Shown here: positions 1-9,500 of the stretch, one piece after another | Layout of the letters: the number at the start of each line of letters is the position of its first letter | Numbering within the stretch: position 1 is the first letter of the stretch | NCBI RefSeq assembly: GCF_014652835.1 | Contig: NZ_BMZO01000002.1 | Location: forward strand, 310,001-374,000 | Direction of reading: 5' to 3' | Source of the DNA: Limoniibacter endophyticus | Lineage (GTDB): Bacteria > Pseudomonadota > Alphaproteobacteria > Rhizobiales > Rhizobiaceae | DNA: 64,000 nt | The notes under the pieces: generated by a model | Told to the model about the DNA's origin: nothing | The model's database searches: none | The model's input: the letters and a program-made list of their open reading frames with translations, nothing else | Translations under genes and position numbers: made by a program

Positions 1-868
1 ATTGCAGTGCAGTGCCAGCCAGGCCGCGTCGCAGAAGTTCGATCGTCCATTCACCGCGTTTGCCGTCGATGGTAACGAGATTGAACTGCGACGCCGGCCT
101 GTTCGAGTTTGCTGATTGACCGGCTGCTGCAACGCCGATCACCGGGATTTTTCCATCCAGCCCATCTATATGATAGAGGCTGGGCTCATGCGAGTGGCCG
201 TGCAGAATGAGCTCCGCACCGTGCTTGCGCATCACCTTCTGAAACCGGGCTATGCCAAAGAGACGCTTGTGCTGTGGCACTGCTTCTCGTACTGGCGGGT
301 GGTGGATGAGAATGACGCGGCAAAGTCCCTGTGCTTTGGTTTCGTCCAGAATCTTGCTCAGGCGCTCGGCCTGCCCCGATTTGAAATTGCCGGAGGCCAT
401 GAAAGGCGCGGTCGCATTTGCCGAGGTCACGCCGATGATCGCGACATTGTCGCGGACGCGAAGATAGGGAAAGCTGTCGCGGCGCAACGTGCCCGTTGGT
501 TTGTCGCCCGTCATGTAAGGCGCCCACGCCTTGCAGATCTTGTCAAAAGCTCCGGGTACGTAGGCGTCGTGATTGCCTGCCACCACGGACACGAAATCCC
601 CGGCGCCGACTTCTGCCAGCCACTGCCTGGCCAACTCGATTTCCATGTCGAGCGCCAGGTTGACGAGATCGCCGGTAATGGCGATATGATGCGGGGTATG
701 CGCGCGAATATCGCTCAGCAGATGATCAATAATGCCGTCGTGCAGATATTTGCGCCGATTGCGCTGCCAGTTGAAATATCCGGTGATCCGTTTGGACATA
801 AGCTCCCGATAGCTGATATCCGGGAGAGGGCCGAGGTGAACGTCTGAAAGATGCGCAAGTCGAAACAT
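1..868 (-). CDS. Metallophosphoesterase, C-terminus cut by window edge
   Basis: Calcineurin-like phosphoesterase, probably a cytoplasmic phosphodiesterase or phosphatase of unknown substrate. Reading from ATG 868 leftward, all dimetal-site motifs appear in order: DVH (residues 9-11), GDLVN (66-70), GNHD (98-101), HHPP (189-192) and GHSH (224-227). The frame is open through position 1, so about 289 residues are visible and the stop lies outside. It is transcribed divergently from the Nudix gene. Nothing in the sequence identifies the substrate. Confidence 0.85.
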   Translation of the reverse strand, partial: MFRLAHLSDVHLGPLPDISYRELMSKRITGYFNWQRNRRKYLHDGIIDHLLSDIRAHTPHHIAITGDLVNLALDMEIELARQWLAEVGAGDFVSVVAGNHDAYVPGAFDKICKAWAPYMTGDKPTGTLRRDSFPYLRVRDNVAIIGVTSANATAPFMASGNFKSGQAERLSKILDETKAQGLCRVILIHHPPVREAVPQHKRLFGIARFQKVMRKHGAELILHGHSHEPSLYHIDGLDGKIPVIGVAAAGQSANSNRPASQFNLVTIDGKRGEWTIELLRRGLAGTALQ

Positions 869-985
869 GAATTGGTTATGACAGGTTAATCGGGTTGCAA
901 CAATGCGTGATCACGAGGCTTTTTGCTACGGACTCCCGTGTCACCTACGCATATCTGCCTTATCCTGTAGCATGTCGAGGTGACC

Positions 986-1444
986 ATGGACTTAAAGCGA
1001 TTGCGCGGACGCTTGTTTCACCTCTGGTTTCTCCTGTCGCGTCCAATGACGCTCGGGGTGCGCGTCGTGGTGCATGATCGCGAGAAAGACGCCCTCCTGC
1101 TCGTGCGCCACACCTATGTCGGCGGGTGGCACCTCCCCGGAGGAGGGGTTGATCCTGGCGAGACGATGGTTGAGGCAGCCCGTCGGGAGGTGCTGGAGGA
1201 GACCGGGCTTGAAATTCGGGCGCTTTCGCTCGTTTCCACGCATCTCAACACAGCGGCAAGCAGGCGCGACCATGTGCTCGTCTATCTCGCGCATGACTTT
1301 TCCGGTGCGCCGAGAGCGCAGCAGGCAGAGATCGCCGAGCTTGGCTTCTTTGCGCTCACCAATTTGCCGACGGAAACAACCATCGCCACACGCCGGCGCA
1401 TTGCCGAGATTTTCGACGGCGTGCCTGGCTCGGACCATTGGTAG
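986..1444 (+). CDS. Nudix hydrolase
   Basis: Small (152 aa) Nudix-fold pyrophosphohydrolase of unspecified substrate. A complete Nudix box (G-x5-E-x7-REVLEETGLE) lies at about residues 49-71, preceded by the typical WHLPGGG segment. An AGG at 978-980 sits 5 nt before ATG 986, so I prefer this start. An in-frame GTG at 980 overlaps that ribosome-binding site. The basic N-terminus (RLRGRLFHLWFLLSRP) is common in alphaproteobacterial members. Confidence 0.85.
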   Translation: MDLKRLRGRLFHLWFLLSRPMTLGVRVVVHDREKDALLLVRHTYVGGWHLPGGGVDPGETMVEAARREVLEETGLEIRALSLVSTHLNTAASRRDHVLVYLAHDFSGAPRAQQAEIAELGFFALTNLPTETTIATRRRIAEIFDGVPGSDHW

Positions 1445-1455
1445 GCGGGTAACGA

Positions 1456-2439
1456 CTAACCTTCCAGCTTGTCGCGCAGGTGCGGCGCATCAAGATCAAG
1501 CTCAGGTCCCTTCGGCACGACACCCGTCGGGTTGATCGTCTTGTGGGAGCCGTAATAATGATGCTTGATATGCGTGAAATCCACCGTCTCGGCCACGCCC
1601 GGTATCTGATAGAGATCGCGCAGATATGCCGACAAGGCCGGGTAGTCGGCGATGCGACGAAGATTGCACTTGAAATGACCGACATAGACGGCGTCGAAAC
1701 GCACCAACGTCGTAAACAGGCGGATATCGGCCTCGGTCAGTTGCCCGCCAACCAGGTAGCGATGTTTCGCAAGATGCGCATCCAGCGTATCAAGCCGTGC
1801 GAAAAGCGCATCGAAAGCCTCCTCATAAGCCTTCTGCGTAGTCGCGAAACCGGCCTTGTAGACGCCATTGTTCACCGGTTCATAGATGCGCTCGTTCATG
1901 GCATCTATTTCGTCGCGGAGGCTCATGGGCGAAAGATCGACTGCCGCGTCGCCCCATGCATCGAAAGCAGAGTTGAGCATGCGGATAATTTCCGCAGATT
2001 CGTTTGAGACGATGGTTTCCGTCTTCTTGTCCCAGAGCACTGGTACGGTCACGCGGCCCGAATAATTTGGGTCGGCCTTCAAATAGAGCTGATAGAGATA
2101 ATTCAGGCTGTAAAGCTGATCGCCTGTCGCGCCCTCAGTTTGGTCGAAGGTCCAGCCATTCTCACCCATATGATAATGCACGACTGAAACGTCGATCGCA
2201 TCTTCCAGCTTCTTGAGCTTTCTGACGATCAGAGTGCGGTGGGCCCAGGGGCAGGCAAGCGAAACATAAAGGTGATAGCGGCCCGGCTCGGCCTGAAAGC
2301 CGCGCTCACGCCCTTCGATCGGTTTGCCATCGCTGGTGATCCAGTCGCGAAACTGAGCCTTCGACCGCTCAAAGCGACCTCCGCTCTTCGAGGTGTCGTA
2401 CCATTTATCCTGCCAGATACCGTCGACCAGTAAGCCCAT
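1456..2439 (-). CDS. Glutathionyl-hydroquinone reductase-like Xi-class GST
   Basis: 327-aa cytosolic glutathione transferase of the YqjG/ECM4/PcpF family. These enzymes reduce glutathionyl-hydroquinones with glutathione through an active-site cysteine. The CPWAHR motif (Cys63) follows the YHLYVSLA strand, and the C-terminal helical GST domain contains the expected DxxLF/RFD region. The start was placed at ATG 2439 because AGGAG precedes it by about 6 nt. A longer in-frame start upstream lacks comparable support. It converges with the Nudix gene. Confidence 0.9.
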   Translation of the reverse strand: MGLLVDGIWQDKWYDTSKSGGRFERSKAQFRDWITSDGKPIEGRERGFQAEPGRYHLYVSLACPWAHRTLIVRKLKKLEDAIDVSVVHYHMGENGWTFDQTEGATGDQLYSLNYLYQLYLKADPNYSGRVTVPVLWDKKTETIVSNESAEIIRMLNSAFDAWGDAAVDLSPMSLRDEIDAMNERIYEPVNNGVYKAGFATTQKAYEEAFDALFARLDTLDAHLAKHRYLVGGQLTEADIRLFTTLVRFDAVYVGHFKCNLRRIADYPALSAYLRDLYQIPGVAETVDFTHIKHHYYGSHKTINPTGVVPKGPELDLDAPHLRDKLEG

Positions 2440-2719
2440 GTCATTCTCCTTTTCTTGAGAAGCAAGTTGGCGATTGAAGGGTTCCAACGCAACCGGTCTC
2501 TATGGAGACAGTGCGTTCAAGGGCAAGCTCTGCGAAAAATGCATCGGCTGTACAATTTTTGATGACGCGGCGGAAAAACAATGATAGCGGCAATTACATG
2601 CTACATTTGATCATCCAGACCGGCTGCGAACGACGACGAACCTGACTTGCGCTTTGATGCGCAACGCCTTGTCGCGCCCTGAGATCAGGGCCTTTGCATG
2701 CCCTTGCGGATGATAAAAC

Positions 2720-3232
2720 ATGACCCCCGATGCCATCGCCTATGTGGCGGAAACACCTGCGCACGACGCCGAGATCGATCTTATCCATCATCATGCCTTT
2801 GGGCCTGGCCGCTTCACGCGCGCTGCGTCGAAAATTCGCGAGAACGGCCCTCATGACCGTTCGCTCTCATTCGTCACCCTGCATCAGGGGCATGTGATCG
2901 CTTCTGTTCGCCTTGTACCGATCGGCGCCGGGAAAGGCAGGGGCTTGATGCTCGGGCCGTTGGCGGTGTGCCCGGAGTTCAAGAACCTCGGCATTGGACG
3001 CAAGCTCATGGTCATCGCGATGGAGGCGGCCAAGGCTGCCGGACATGGCGTTATAATTCTGGTCGGCGACCCGCCCTATTATGGCCCTTTCGGTTATGTC
3101 AAAATCCCCGCAGGCCAGGTCCAAATGCCGTTCCCTGTCAATCCGGAGCGGCTGCTTGCCTATGAGATCATCCCTGGCGCGATGGCCAAGCTGACAGGTC
3201 CGATGGACCATGCGTTCATGTTCGACAGTTAA
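2720..3232 (+). CDS. GNAT family N-acetyltransferase (YhbS-like)
   Basis: 170-aa GCN5-related acetyltransferase. The acetyl-CoA binding region is visible at about residues 79-97 (LGPLAVCPEFKNLGIGRKL), matching the R/Q-x-x-G-x-G/A signature as KNLGIG. A GDPPYYGPFGY segment follows, typical of the YhbS branch. The acceptor substrate cannot be read from sequence. It is a single gene, divergent from the GST gene. Its stop lies 5 nt before the 426-bp repeat. Confidence 0.85.
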   Translation: MTPDAIAYVAETPAHDAEIDLIHHHAFGPGRFTRAASKIRENGPHDRSLSFVTLHQGHVIASVRLVPIGAGKGRGLMLGPLAVCPEFKNLGIGRKLMVIAMEAAKAAGHGVIILVGDPPYYGPFGYVKIPAGQVQMPFPVNPERLLAYEIIPGAMAKLTGPMDHAFMFDS

Positions 3233-3236
3233 GGTA

Positions 3237-3662
3237 CGTGGATGAATTTCCGCAGCTGAATCTTTTAAAAGCATCGAAATCAAGCGCTTGTCATTTTTAT
3301 TCCAGGTGTTGGGGCGCAATCCATTCACACCTTGCGGGCGTGAGGGATACTCTTCATGCGCTTGGGGTATATGGTGTGCACCCGGACACCTGATGCGCTG
3401 AAAAAGCGGATGCATGCGGATTAGCGACCCGTATGCAGGAAGGCCGCGACATGTGAGCCTGACAAACTCACCAGTCAATGCTTTCGAACCGTTCAGGGCA
3501 TGTGGAAGCATGCGAGAATACAATGAAATGAACGGGCCACATGCCCTGACTCCATTTCATCCTTTCCCCGCCCGAGCCAGATCGATGGCTCCACATAAGG
3601 GGAAGCGAACAACCGCGCGGCAAAAGCCGTAGCGGATTTTTCTGCTGCGCTCGAGCCAATCC
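3237..3662. repeat. 426-bp dispersed repeat, copy 1
   Basis: This segment recurs in the same orientation at 58950-59375 with only about four mismatches and no indel. It contains no convincing gene. Inside is a perfect 13-bp inverted repeat (3493-3505 and 3537-3549, arm TCAGGGCATGTGG) with a 31-nt loop. The outer ends are weakly inverted (GGAT...CGCAGC at one end, GGATTGG...GCGCAGC at the other), as in a degenerate non-autonomous element. Flanks show no clear target-site duplication. It occupies the whole gap between the GNAT gene and the 682-aa membrane protein gene. Confidence 0.9.
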
Positions 3663-3704
3663 TCAGCGAACTACTGGAATTTACCAGGAGGCGGGGAGCC
3701 AGGT

Positions 3705-5753
3705 TCAGCGCCCCTCGCGATACCACATTGCGCCCATAGCCAGAAGCAAGATGCCAAGACCTGCAAAGCCTGCGAATAGCGGGATGGAGCGCACCGAACG
3801 CAACACGGTATCGCCGGTAGGCTTGAGCGCCAGACGGTTTTCGGTCGAGGCATTGGCGACGTTGCGGATCGGGATCAGGTCCGGCACGGCGTTTTCGATC
3901 CGCGTGGCGATACCATAGGTGTTTTCAACGGTGGGCTGAAGAATGCTGGTTGTCGAGATCATGTCGGCGAATTCGGGGGCATTGACAGGACCGACATGTG
4001 CCAAGGTGTTCAGATTGCCATTCGCAATGCGATAAAGCCCGATTTCCGACACGTCCAGCTGGGCGGTGAACAACCCTTCCTTTTCCTTCGCCAAGGTCAC
4101 GCGTCGTGTTTCTCCGCCGGGCGTAATGATTTCCGCATGCTCGGCATTGTCGGCCATTGTCTGGCGGCGGATCGACAGGGTCATGCCGTCGCCTGCTGCG
4201 GTCAATCGTTCTTCTTCCAGTTCCGGCTCCTTCATCAGCCAGTGTGCTACACGGCGATAGAGCGCCGCATAGGGACCGCCGCCTTCAAAGCCGCGCGCCC
4301 AAAGCCAACCCTGATCCGACAGTAGCATGCCAACGCGGCCTTCGCCGATGCGCGACAAGAGCAATAGAGGATTGTTCGCCCCTTGCATGACGACGTCCCC
4401 TTGCGGGTTGGCGATCTGGATCAGACGGAACCATCGGCTCCACTCGGGCGGTGACGCCATAGCGCCTTCGAGATCCCGGGTTACAGGGTGGCGTTTGCCG
4501 AGATCGGTCAGTTCCGGGCGGAACGGTTCTTCGATCACTCCACCGGTGGGCTGGCCGGGCAAGGCAGGGAAAAGTGGCGTTCGGGAAATCGAGTCCTCGC
4601 CCGCATATTCGGGACCCGCCGCAACCAGCAGAGCGCCGCCGTTCTGCACATACTCCGCGATATAATCGTAATAGAGCAGTGGCAGCACGTCGCGGTGCTG
4701 ATAACGATCGAAGATGATAAGGTCAAAGTCGCCGATCTTCTCGACGAAAAGCTCGCGCGTCGGAAAGGCAATAAGCGACAGCTCGCTGATCGGCGTGCCG
4801 TCCTGCCTTTCCGGGGGGCGTAAAATGGTAAAATGCACCAGATCGACGGAGGTGTCTGATTTCAGCAAATTGCGCCACGTCCGTTCGCCTGCGTGAGGCT
4901 CGCCGGAAACCAGAAGAACGCGTAAATTTTCGCGGATGCCGTCAACCAGCGCAATGGTACGGTTGTTGGTATCGGTCAGTTCGCCCGGAACCGGGTCGAC
5001 TTCCAGTTCGACAATATTGCGGCCCGCATTCGGCACCAGGATTTCCAGCGCTGATTCCTCACCGATATCGGCACTTTCTGTTGTGATCGGTTCGCCGTTG
5101 ATGGAGACACGGACATTGACGGAGCCGGTCTCGCCTTCCGCGCCCAATACGCGATAAGTCATGTAAAGCGGATTGTTGACGAGACCGAAGCGTGGCGCCT
5201 GTTCGAAGCGCACACGTCGATCGATCTCACCCTCGCGTCCGGTGATCAAGGCATGCAACGGGGCCGGAAACTCGAAATTCTCCCCCGGTACGTCATGGAC
5301 CTGACCGTCGGTGATCATGATCGCACCGCCAACACGCGACGGCGGGACGTCGCGCAGCGCATTGTTCAATGTTTCGAAAAGCCGCGTTTGCGTGCCACTC
5401 GCGCCTGCCTGCTGCGTCAATTCGACGACACGCGCCTCGAATTCCGGAAAGCGCGCCAGTTTTTCCTGAATATTGGCGAGCGTCCGATCCGTCTGTGCGT
5501 CCCGCCCGTCTATCGTCTGGCTCTGGCTGCGGTCAACGACGATAGCAACTACGCTCTTCAGCGGATCGCGCTCCTCCTGCATGACGACCGGATTGAACAA
5601 GGCAAGGGCAAGCGCCGCGGCCGCAATCAGCCGCACCCAGGCGCCGCGCTTGCGCATGATGAGGCTTGCAAGCACGAAGAGCGCAACGGGCACCAGCAAA
5701 AACCCGAGCGTCGTTGGCGAAAAGAACGGTTCGAAGGAGAGTGTCCAGTTCAT
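3705..5753 (-). CDS. Large membrane-anchored protein of the MoxR/DUF58 cluster (vWA- and amidotransferase-like)
   Basis: 682-aa protein with two N-terminal membrane segments (about residues 14-32 and 40-58) and one at the C-terminus (about 655-678). After the second helix comes a degenerate von Willebrand A-like stretch (VVAIVVDRSQS, later MITDG). The middle (about 370-520) resembles a class I glutamine-amidotransferase-like fold used for surface display. Large parts should be periplasmic. It is the last gene of a four-gene operon, with AGGA before ATG 5753 and 12 nt after the preceding stop. Function is unknown. MoxR/Bat operons elsewhere act in envelope stress or protein maturation. Confidence 0.75.
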   Translation of the reverse strand: MNWTLSFEPFFSPTTLGFLLVPVALFVLASLIMRKRGAWVRLIAAAALALALFNPVVMQEERDPLKSVVAIVVDRSQSQTIDGRDAQTDRTLANIQEKLARFPEFEARVVELTQQAGASGTQTRLFETLNNALRDVPPSRVGGAIMITDGQVHDVPGENFEFPAPLHALITGREGEIDRRVRFEQAPRFGLVNNPLYMTYRVLGAEGETGSVNVRVSINGEPITTESADIGEESALEILVPNAGRNIVELEVDPVPGELTDTNNRTIALVDGIRENLRVLLVSGEPHAGERTWRNLLKSDTSVDLVHFTILRPPERQDGTPISELSLIAFPTRELFVEKIGDFDLIIFDRYQHRDVLPLLYYDYIAEYVQNGGALLVAAGPEYAGEDSISRTPLFPALPGQPTGGVIEEPFRPELTDLGKRHPVTRDLEGAMASPPEWSRWFRLIQIANPQGDVVMQGANNPLLLLSRIGEGRVGMLLSDQGWLWARGFEGGGPYAALYRRVAHWLMKEPELEEERLTAAGDGMTLSIRRQTMADNAEHAEIITPGGETRRVTLAKEKEGLFTAQLDVSEIGLYRIANGNLNTLAHVGPVNAPEFADMISTTSILQPTVENTYGIATRIENAVPDLIPIRNVANASTENRLALKPTGDTVLRSVRSIPLFAGFAGLGILLLAMGAMWYREGR

Positions 5754-5765
5754 GGGCGCTGGTCC

Positions 5766-8591
5766 TTACTGGCCGAGCCGTTCGAGCAGGGCGGGCACAT
5801 GCACCTGATCGGATTTGTAATTGCCGGTCAGCATATACATGACGATATTGATGCCGACACGGTAGGCGTAAACGCGCTGCATGGGATCGGCAGGTACAGT
5901 CGGGAAAAGCGGCTGACCGCTCTCATCCATGGCCCAGGCTCCGGCAAAGTCATTTGCCGTGATCATGATCGGCGATACTCCGTCGCCGGTGTTCACCGGC
6001 CGCGTCGAGCTTTGTGACTGCGGCACGCTGGCTTCCACCCAAAGCGGCCCGCCATCATAGCGGCCGGGGAAGGAGCGTAAGATATAGAAGGCCTTGGTCA
6101 ACACATGATCATCTGGCACCGGCTCCAGCGGCGGTACGCTGAGATTGGCAAGGATGTCGCGAAGGCGCTGGGTTGCCGGGCTCACGGCATTTGAATCGAA
6201 CCCCGCGGAATATTGATCGCGCGTATCGAACAGGACGGAGCCGCCTTGCTTCATATATGCGTCTATGCGGGCAATCGCCGCGTCGGAAGGCATGTCCGCA
6301 TCCGGATCGATAGGCCAGTAGAGCAGAGGGTAGAAGGCAAGCTCGTCGGTCGCAATATCCACTTCCTGTGGATTTCCAGGTTCAAGCGCCGTCTTTGCTG
6401 TGAGATAGCGGGAAAGGCCGTAAAGACCGGCGCGGCTGGTATTGTCCAGCTCCGCATTGCCGGTGCGCACGTAAGCCAGCCGGGTCTTGGTGACGGCCTC
6501 GATGGCAGTAGCACCGTCGATTTCCTGCACCGGATGAGCCGGTTGCGCCTGCGCCAGGCTATGTTCGCTGCCAGAGGCGCCATAGGCGATGCCCGCCAGC
6601 AAGAGGATGGAGGCAGTTTTAACCGGGCGGGCGAAGCGATGGCGCAGGCCACCGAGCCAGAGTACGATCAGCGTGTCGAGCGCCAGAAGCAGAAGCGCCG
6701 CCGCGAAAAGATAAGGACGCAGGTCCATTGCCCTTTCGGTCCCGAGCTGAATACGCTCCGCGGAACTTGCAGCTTGCGGCACGTTCAAGCGTGCGAAACG
6801 CGACGAGGTATCAAGCAGATTATGCGCCACATAGCCATCTGCTGTTCCATAGAAGCCGGGCGGGTTTTCACGCGTCACGGGCACTGCCCCGTCTCCGACT
6901 GCAAGCGGGCGGGCGTCGGGGCCCGGCGCGGTCAACTGGCCATCGGCGGAAACCAGGCGGTAAGGCGCCAGCGTACCACTGGCTGGCGATGCATCTGCTC
7001 CCGTCGAGCGCCGGGCGATCTGCGTCAGACGCTGCAGCATCTCTACGAAGGTTCCCGAGATTGGCAGGTTGGACCAGCGCGCATCGGCCGTCGTATGGAA
7101 GAGCACCAGCGTTCCCTGGCCGCGTTTCGCGCCGGTAATGAGTGGTGTACCGTCGGCAAGCCGTGCCCAGCTGCGTGCGCTCAGGTCGGGCGTCGGCTCG
7201 GCCAGAACCTGGCGCGTAACGGTGACTTCGTTGCTGACAGCGAGACTGCTGAAAGGGCTGTCAGGGGCGAACTCCGCGAGTGCCTGCGGCTCCGTCCAGG
7301 ACAGCGTTCCACCGAGAGAGCGCTCTCCCCGGCGCAATCGAACCGGCAGAAGATCGGTGTCGGTATCGGCTGCGGCAAGGCGCGGTCCGGCGAACTGGAC
7401 GAGCATGCCGCCTTTTTCGACCCAATCGGAAAGCGCTGCATGCGCGCTTTCGGGAAGCGCACCAATATCAGCCATGATGATGATCGACGGGTCGCGCTCG
7501 ATCAGCTGTGGGACGGCGCGATTGAGATCGGGATTTTGCGGCTCTATCAGATCGGCGAAGGGAGCCATGGCTTCGCGCAAATAATAGAGCGGCGAGAGCA
7601 GGGGCTGTCCCGCATCATTGGGCGTCTGCGATAACAGGCCCACGCGGCGGCGTTGCGCATTCTCGTCCTGCAAGCGCACGGCTGCCGCCTGATTAGCGCC
7701 TTCGACTGCAATTTGCGCAAACTCGTTGCGCAGTTCGAAGGGAACATCGAAACTTGCCGAAGCGCGCTCTTCACCCACTCCGAACGAAAGCTGTGTCTCG
7801 GCAATGGGGCGGCCTTGCGTGTCGGAAGCAATAAGCGTCACGGTGCGAGGGGCGCTACCGAGACGGATAGCCTCGACCGAAAAACCGGACGCCGCATTGG
7901 TGGCATTGATGAGACCGACCGGATTGCTGTTGCCGGCTGAAGCCCAGATGACACGGGCGGGATCGAGGGAAAAGAGTTGGCTGAATGCCGCTTCGTCATC
8001 AGTGGCGGCAAGATCGTCGGCGATGATCGCGAGGTTGACGCTTGCTTCCTGCGCCAGTGCGCTAGTGAGACGCTCGAAGGCAGCAGGGCGATCGACGGGA
8101 ATAGGACGCGGTTCGGCAGCATTCAGGCGTTCGACCGCCTGCGTCGGTGTGAAGGGTCCGACGTCGGCATTCTCGGCTTCCGCGGTAAGCGACACGTAAA
8201 CGGGAAGGTCGGCATTGCGTGCCTCGCCTACGAGATCGTTTGCGGTTTCGATACGCGCATCCCAGTCCGGGGCGGAGGCCCAGCCATTATCGATCACCAG
8301 AGCTAACGCACCACCTTCGAGTGCTGCGCTTTCACGCGGATTATAGACTGGATTCGTCAGCGCCAGGATGACGATCGCGGCCATGAGCATACGCAGAAGT
8401 GTCAGCCACCATGGGCTCTGGTGTGGCGTTTCCTCATGTTTGCGCAAGCGTGCCAGGATTTTAAGCGGAGGAAACACTTCCGTCTGCGGACGCGGGGGCG
8501 TCAGGCGCAGCAGCCACCAGATAACCGGAAGCGCGACAAGGCCCGCCAGAAGAGCAGGTGCGCCAAACGAGAGAGGGAGCCAGCTCATCAT
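5766..8591 (-). CDS. BatA N-terminal / DUF4159 membrane protein
   Basis: 941-aa envelope protein. The N-terminus (two helices near residues 8-28 and 64-82, then NPVYNP) matches the aerotolerance-regulator BatA N-terminal domain. A vWA-like region follows (ALVIDNGWA). Further membrane segments lie around 630-680, and a C-terminal DUF4159 domain (about 700-935) contains LLYWPIDPDADMP and GGSVLFDTRDQ. Its start overlaps the stop of the DUF58 gene by 4 nt (ATGA), indicating translational coupling. The exact function is unknown. By context it works with MoxR and DUF58 proteins. Confidence 0.85.
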   Translation of the reverse strand: MMSWLPLSFGAPALLAGLVALPVIWWLLRLTPPRPQTEVFPPLKILARLRKHEETPHQSPWWLTLLRMLMAAIVILALTNPVYNPRESAALEGGALALVIDNGWASAPDWDARIETANDLVGEARNADLPVYVSLTAEAENADVGPFTPTQAVERLNAAEPRPIPVDRPAAFERLTSALAQEASVNLAIIADDLAATDDEAAFSQLFSLDPARVIWASAGNSNPVGLINATNAASGFSVEAIRLGSAPRTVTLIASDTQGRPIAETQLSFGVGEERASASFDVPFELRNEFAQIAVEGANQAAAVRLQDENAQRRRVGLLSQTPNDAGQPLLSPLYYLREAMAPFADLIEPQNPDLNRAVPQLIERDPSIIIMADIGALPESAHAALSDWVEKGGMLVQFAGPRLAAADTDTDLLPVRLRRGERSLGGTLSWTEPQALAEFAPDSPFSSLAVSNEVTVTRQVLAEPTPDLSARSWARLADGTPLITGAKRGQGTLVLFHTTADARWSNLPISGTFVEMLQRLTQIARRSTGADASPASGTLAPYRLVSADGQLTAPGPDARPLAVGDGAVPVTRENPPGFYGTADGYVAHNLLDTSSRFARLNVPQAASSAERIQLGTERAMDLRPYLFAAALLLLALDTLIVLWLGGLRHRFARPVKTASILLLAGIAYGASGSEHSLAQAQPAHPVQEIDGATAIEAVTKTRLAYVRTGNAELDNTSRAGLYGLSRYLTAKTALEPGNPQEVDIATDELAFYPLLYWPIDPDADMPSDAAIARIDAYMKQGGSVLFDTRDQYSAGFDSNAVSPATQRLRDILANLSVPPLEPVPDDHVLTKAFYILRSFPGRYDGGPLWVEASVPQSQSSTRPVNTGDGVSPIMITANDFAGAWAMDESGQPLFPTVPADPMQRVYAYRVGINIVMYMLTGNYKSDQVHVPALLERLGQ

Positions 8592-9490
8592 CGCGCGCCA
8601 TCTCCGCCATCGGCCAAGGCCAGGTGCAGATGCATCAGCGCTTCGGATGCGGGCCGGTCCGTGTGATGCACGCGATAACTCCAGCCCAGACGGCGGCAGA
8701 ATTCGGCCAATGTCTGGCGTCGCGCGAGATAGAGATTACGATAATCTTCTAGCAATGTTTCGGCGCGTCCGAGCGTCAGGCGCGCACCATCTTCCGGGTC
8801 GACAAATTCCGTGCGGCCATTGTAAGGGAAGCTCTCTTCTGCCGGATCGGCGATCTCGACGAGATGCGCTCTGACGCTATGGCGTGACAGCACTTGCAGC
8901 CACGCGATCGTCTCTTCCGGTGCGTCGAGGAAATCACCAGCCAGGATGACGTCGCAGTTGCGGCGGATCGTCGTAAGATCGGGCCGTTCTACGTTTTCCG
9001 GTGCATTGGCGATACGAGCTGCAAGACGTTCTGCGCCGTTGTGACTTGCGAAGGGCTCGGTTAGCCCCGGCCAGCCGATGCGTTCGCCGCCACGCGACAG
9101 AAGCTCGGCCATGGCCAGGATCAGCACGATGGCGCGCGATTGCTTCGAAACCAATGCGCCTTTGGACTTGTAGAGCATTGATGGCGAGAAATCCGCCCAA
9201 AGCCATACCGTATGCGCGGCCTCCCATTCGCGGTCGCGAATATAGGTATGATCATCACGCGCGGAGCGGCGCCAGTCGATGCGGACCTGCGACTCGCCTT
9301 CGACATAGGGACGGAACTGCCAGAAATTTTCACCGATGCCGCGGCGTCTGCGACCATGCCAACCTGCAAGAACCGTATTGGCGACGCGACGGGCATCGAC
9401 CAGCAGGTCAGGCACAAGCAGGGCACGCTGGCGTGCGCGGGCGAGGGCATCGCTGACGAGTGCGGGGGCGGTTGCTTCGCCTATGGCCAT
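8588..9490 (-). CDS. DUF58 domain protein
   Basis: 300-aa cytoplasmic DUF58 protein. The family signature GENFWQFRPYVEGE...RIDWRRSARDD is present at about residues 53-80, followed by a vWA-like WADFSPSM. Such proteins are regular partners of MoxR AAA+ ATPases. Second gene of the minus-strand operon, 10 nt downstream of moxR and overlapping the following gene by 4 nt. The molecular role is not established. Confidence 0.9.
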   Translation of the reverse strand: MAIGEATAPALVSDALARARQRALLVPDLLVDARRVANTVLAGWHGRRRRGIGENFWQFRPYVEGESQVRIDWRRSARDDHTYIRDREWEAAHTVWLWADFSPSMLYKSKGALVSKQSRAIVLILAMAELLSRGGERIGWPGLTEPFASHNGAERLAARIANAPENVERPDLTTIRRNCDVILAGDFLDAPEETIAWLQVLSRHSVRAHLVEIADPAEESFPYNGRTEFVDPEDGARLTLGRAETLLEDYRNLYLARRQTLAEFCRRLGWSYRVHHTDRPASEALMHLHLALADGGDGAR

Positions 9491-9500
9491 AAGCGGTACC

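Noticed and set aside
6213-7634. 473-codon plus-strand frame opposite the BatA/DUF4159 gene
   Set aside because: Antisense to a well-supported gene, rich in Arg/Gly/Gln with no domain. A GC-rich shadow frame.
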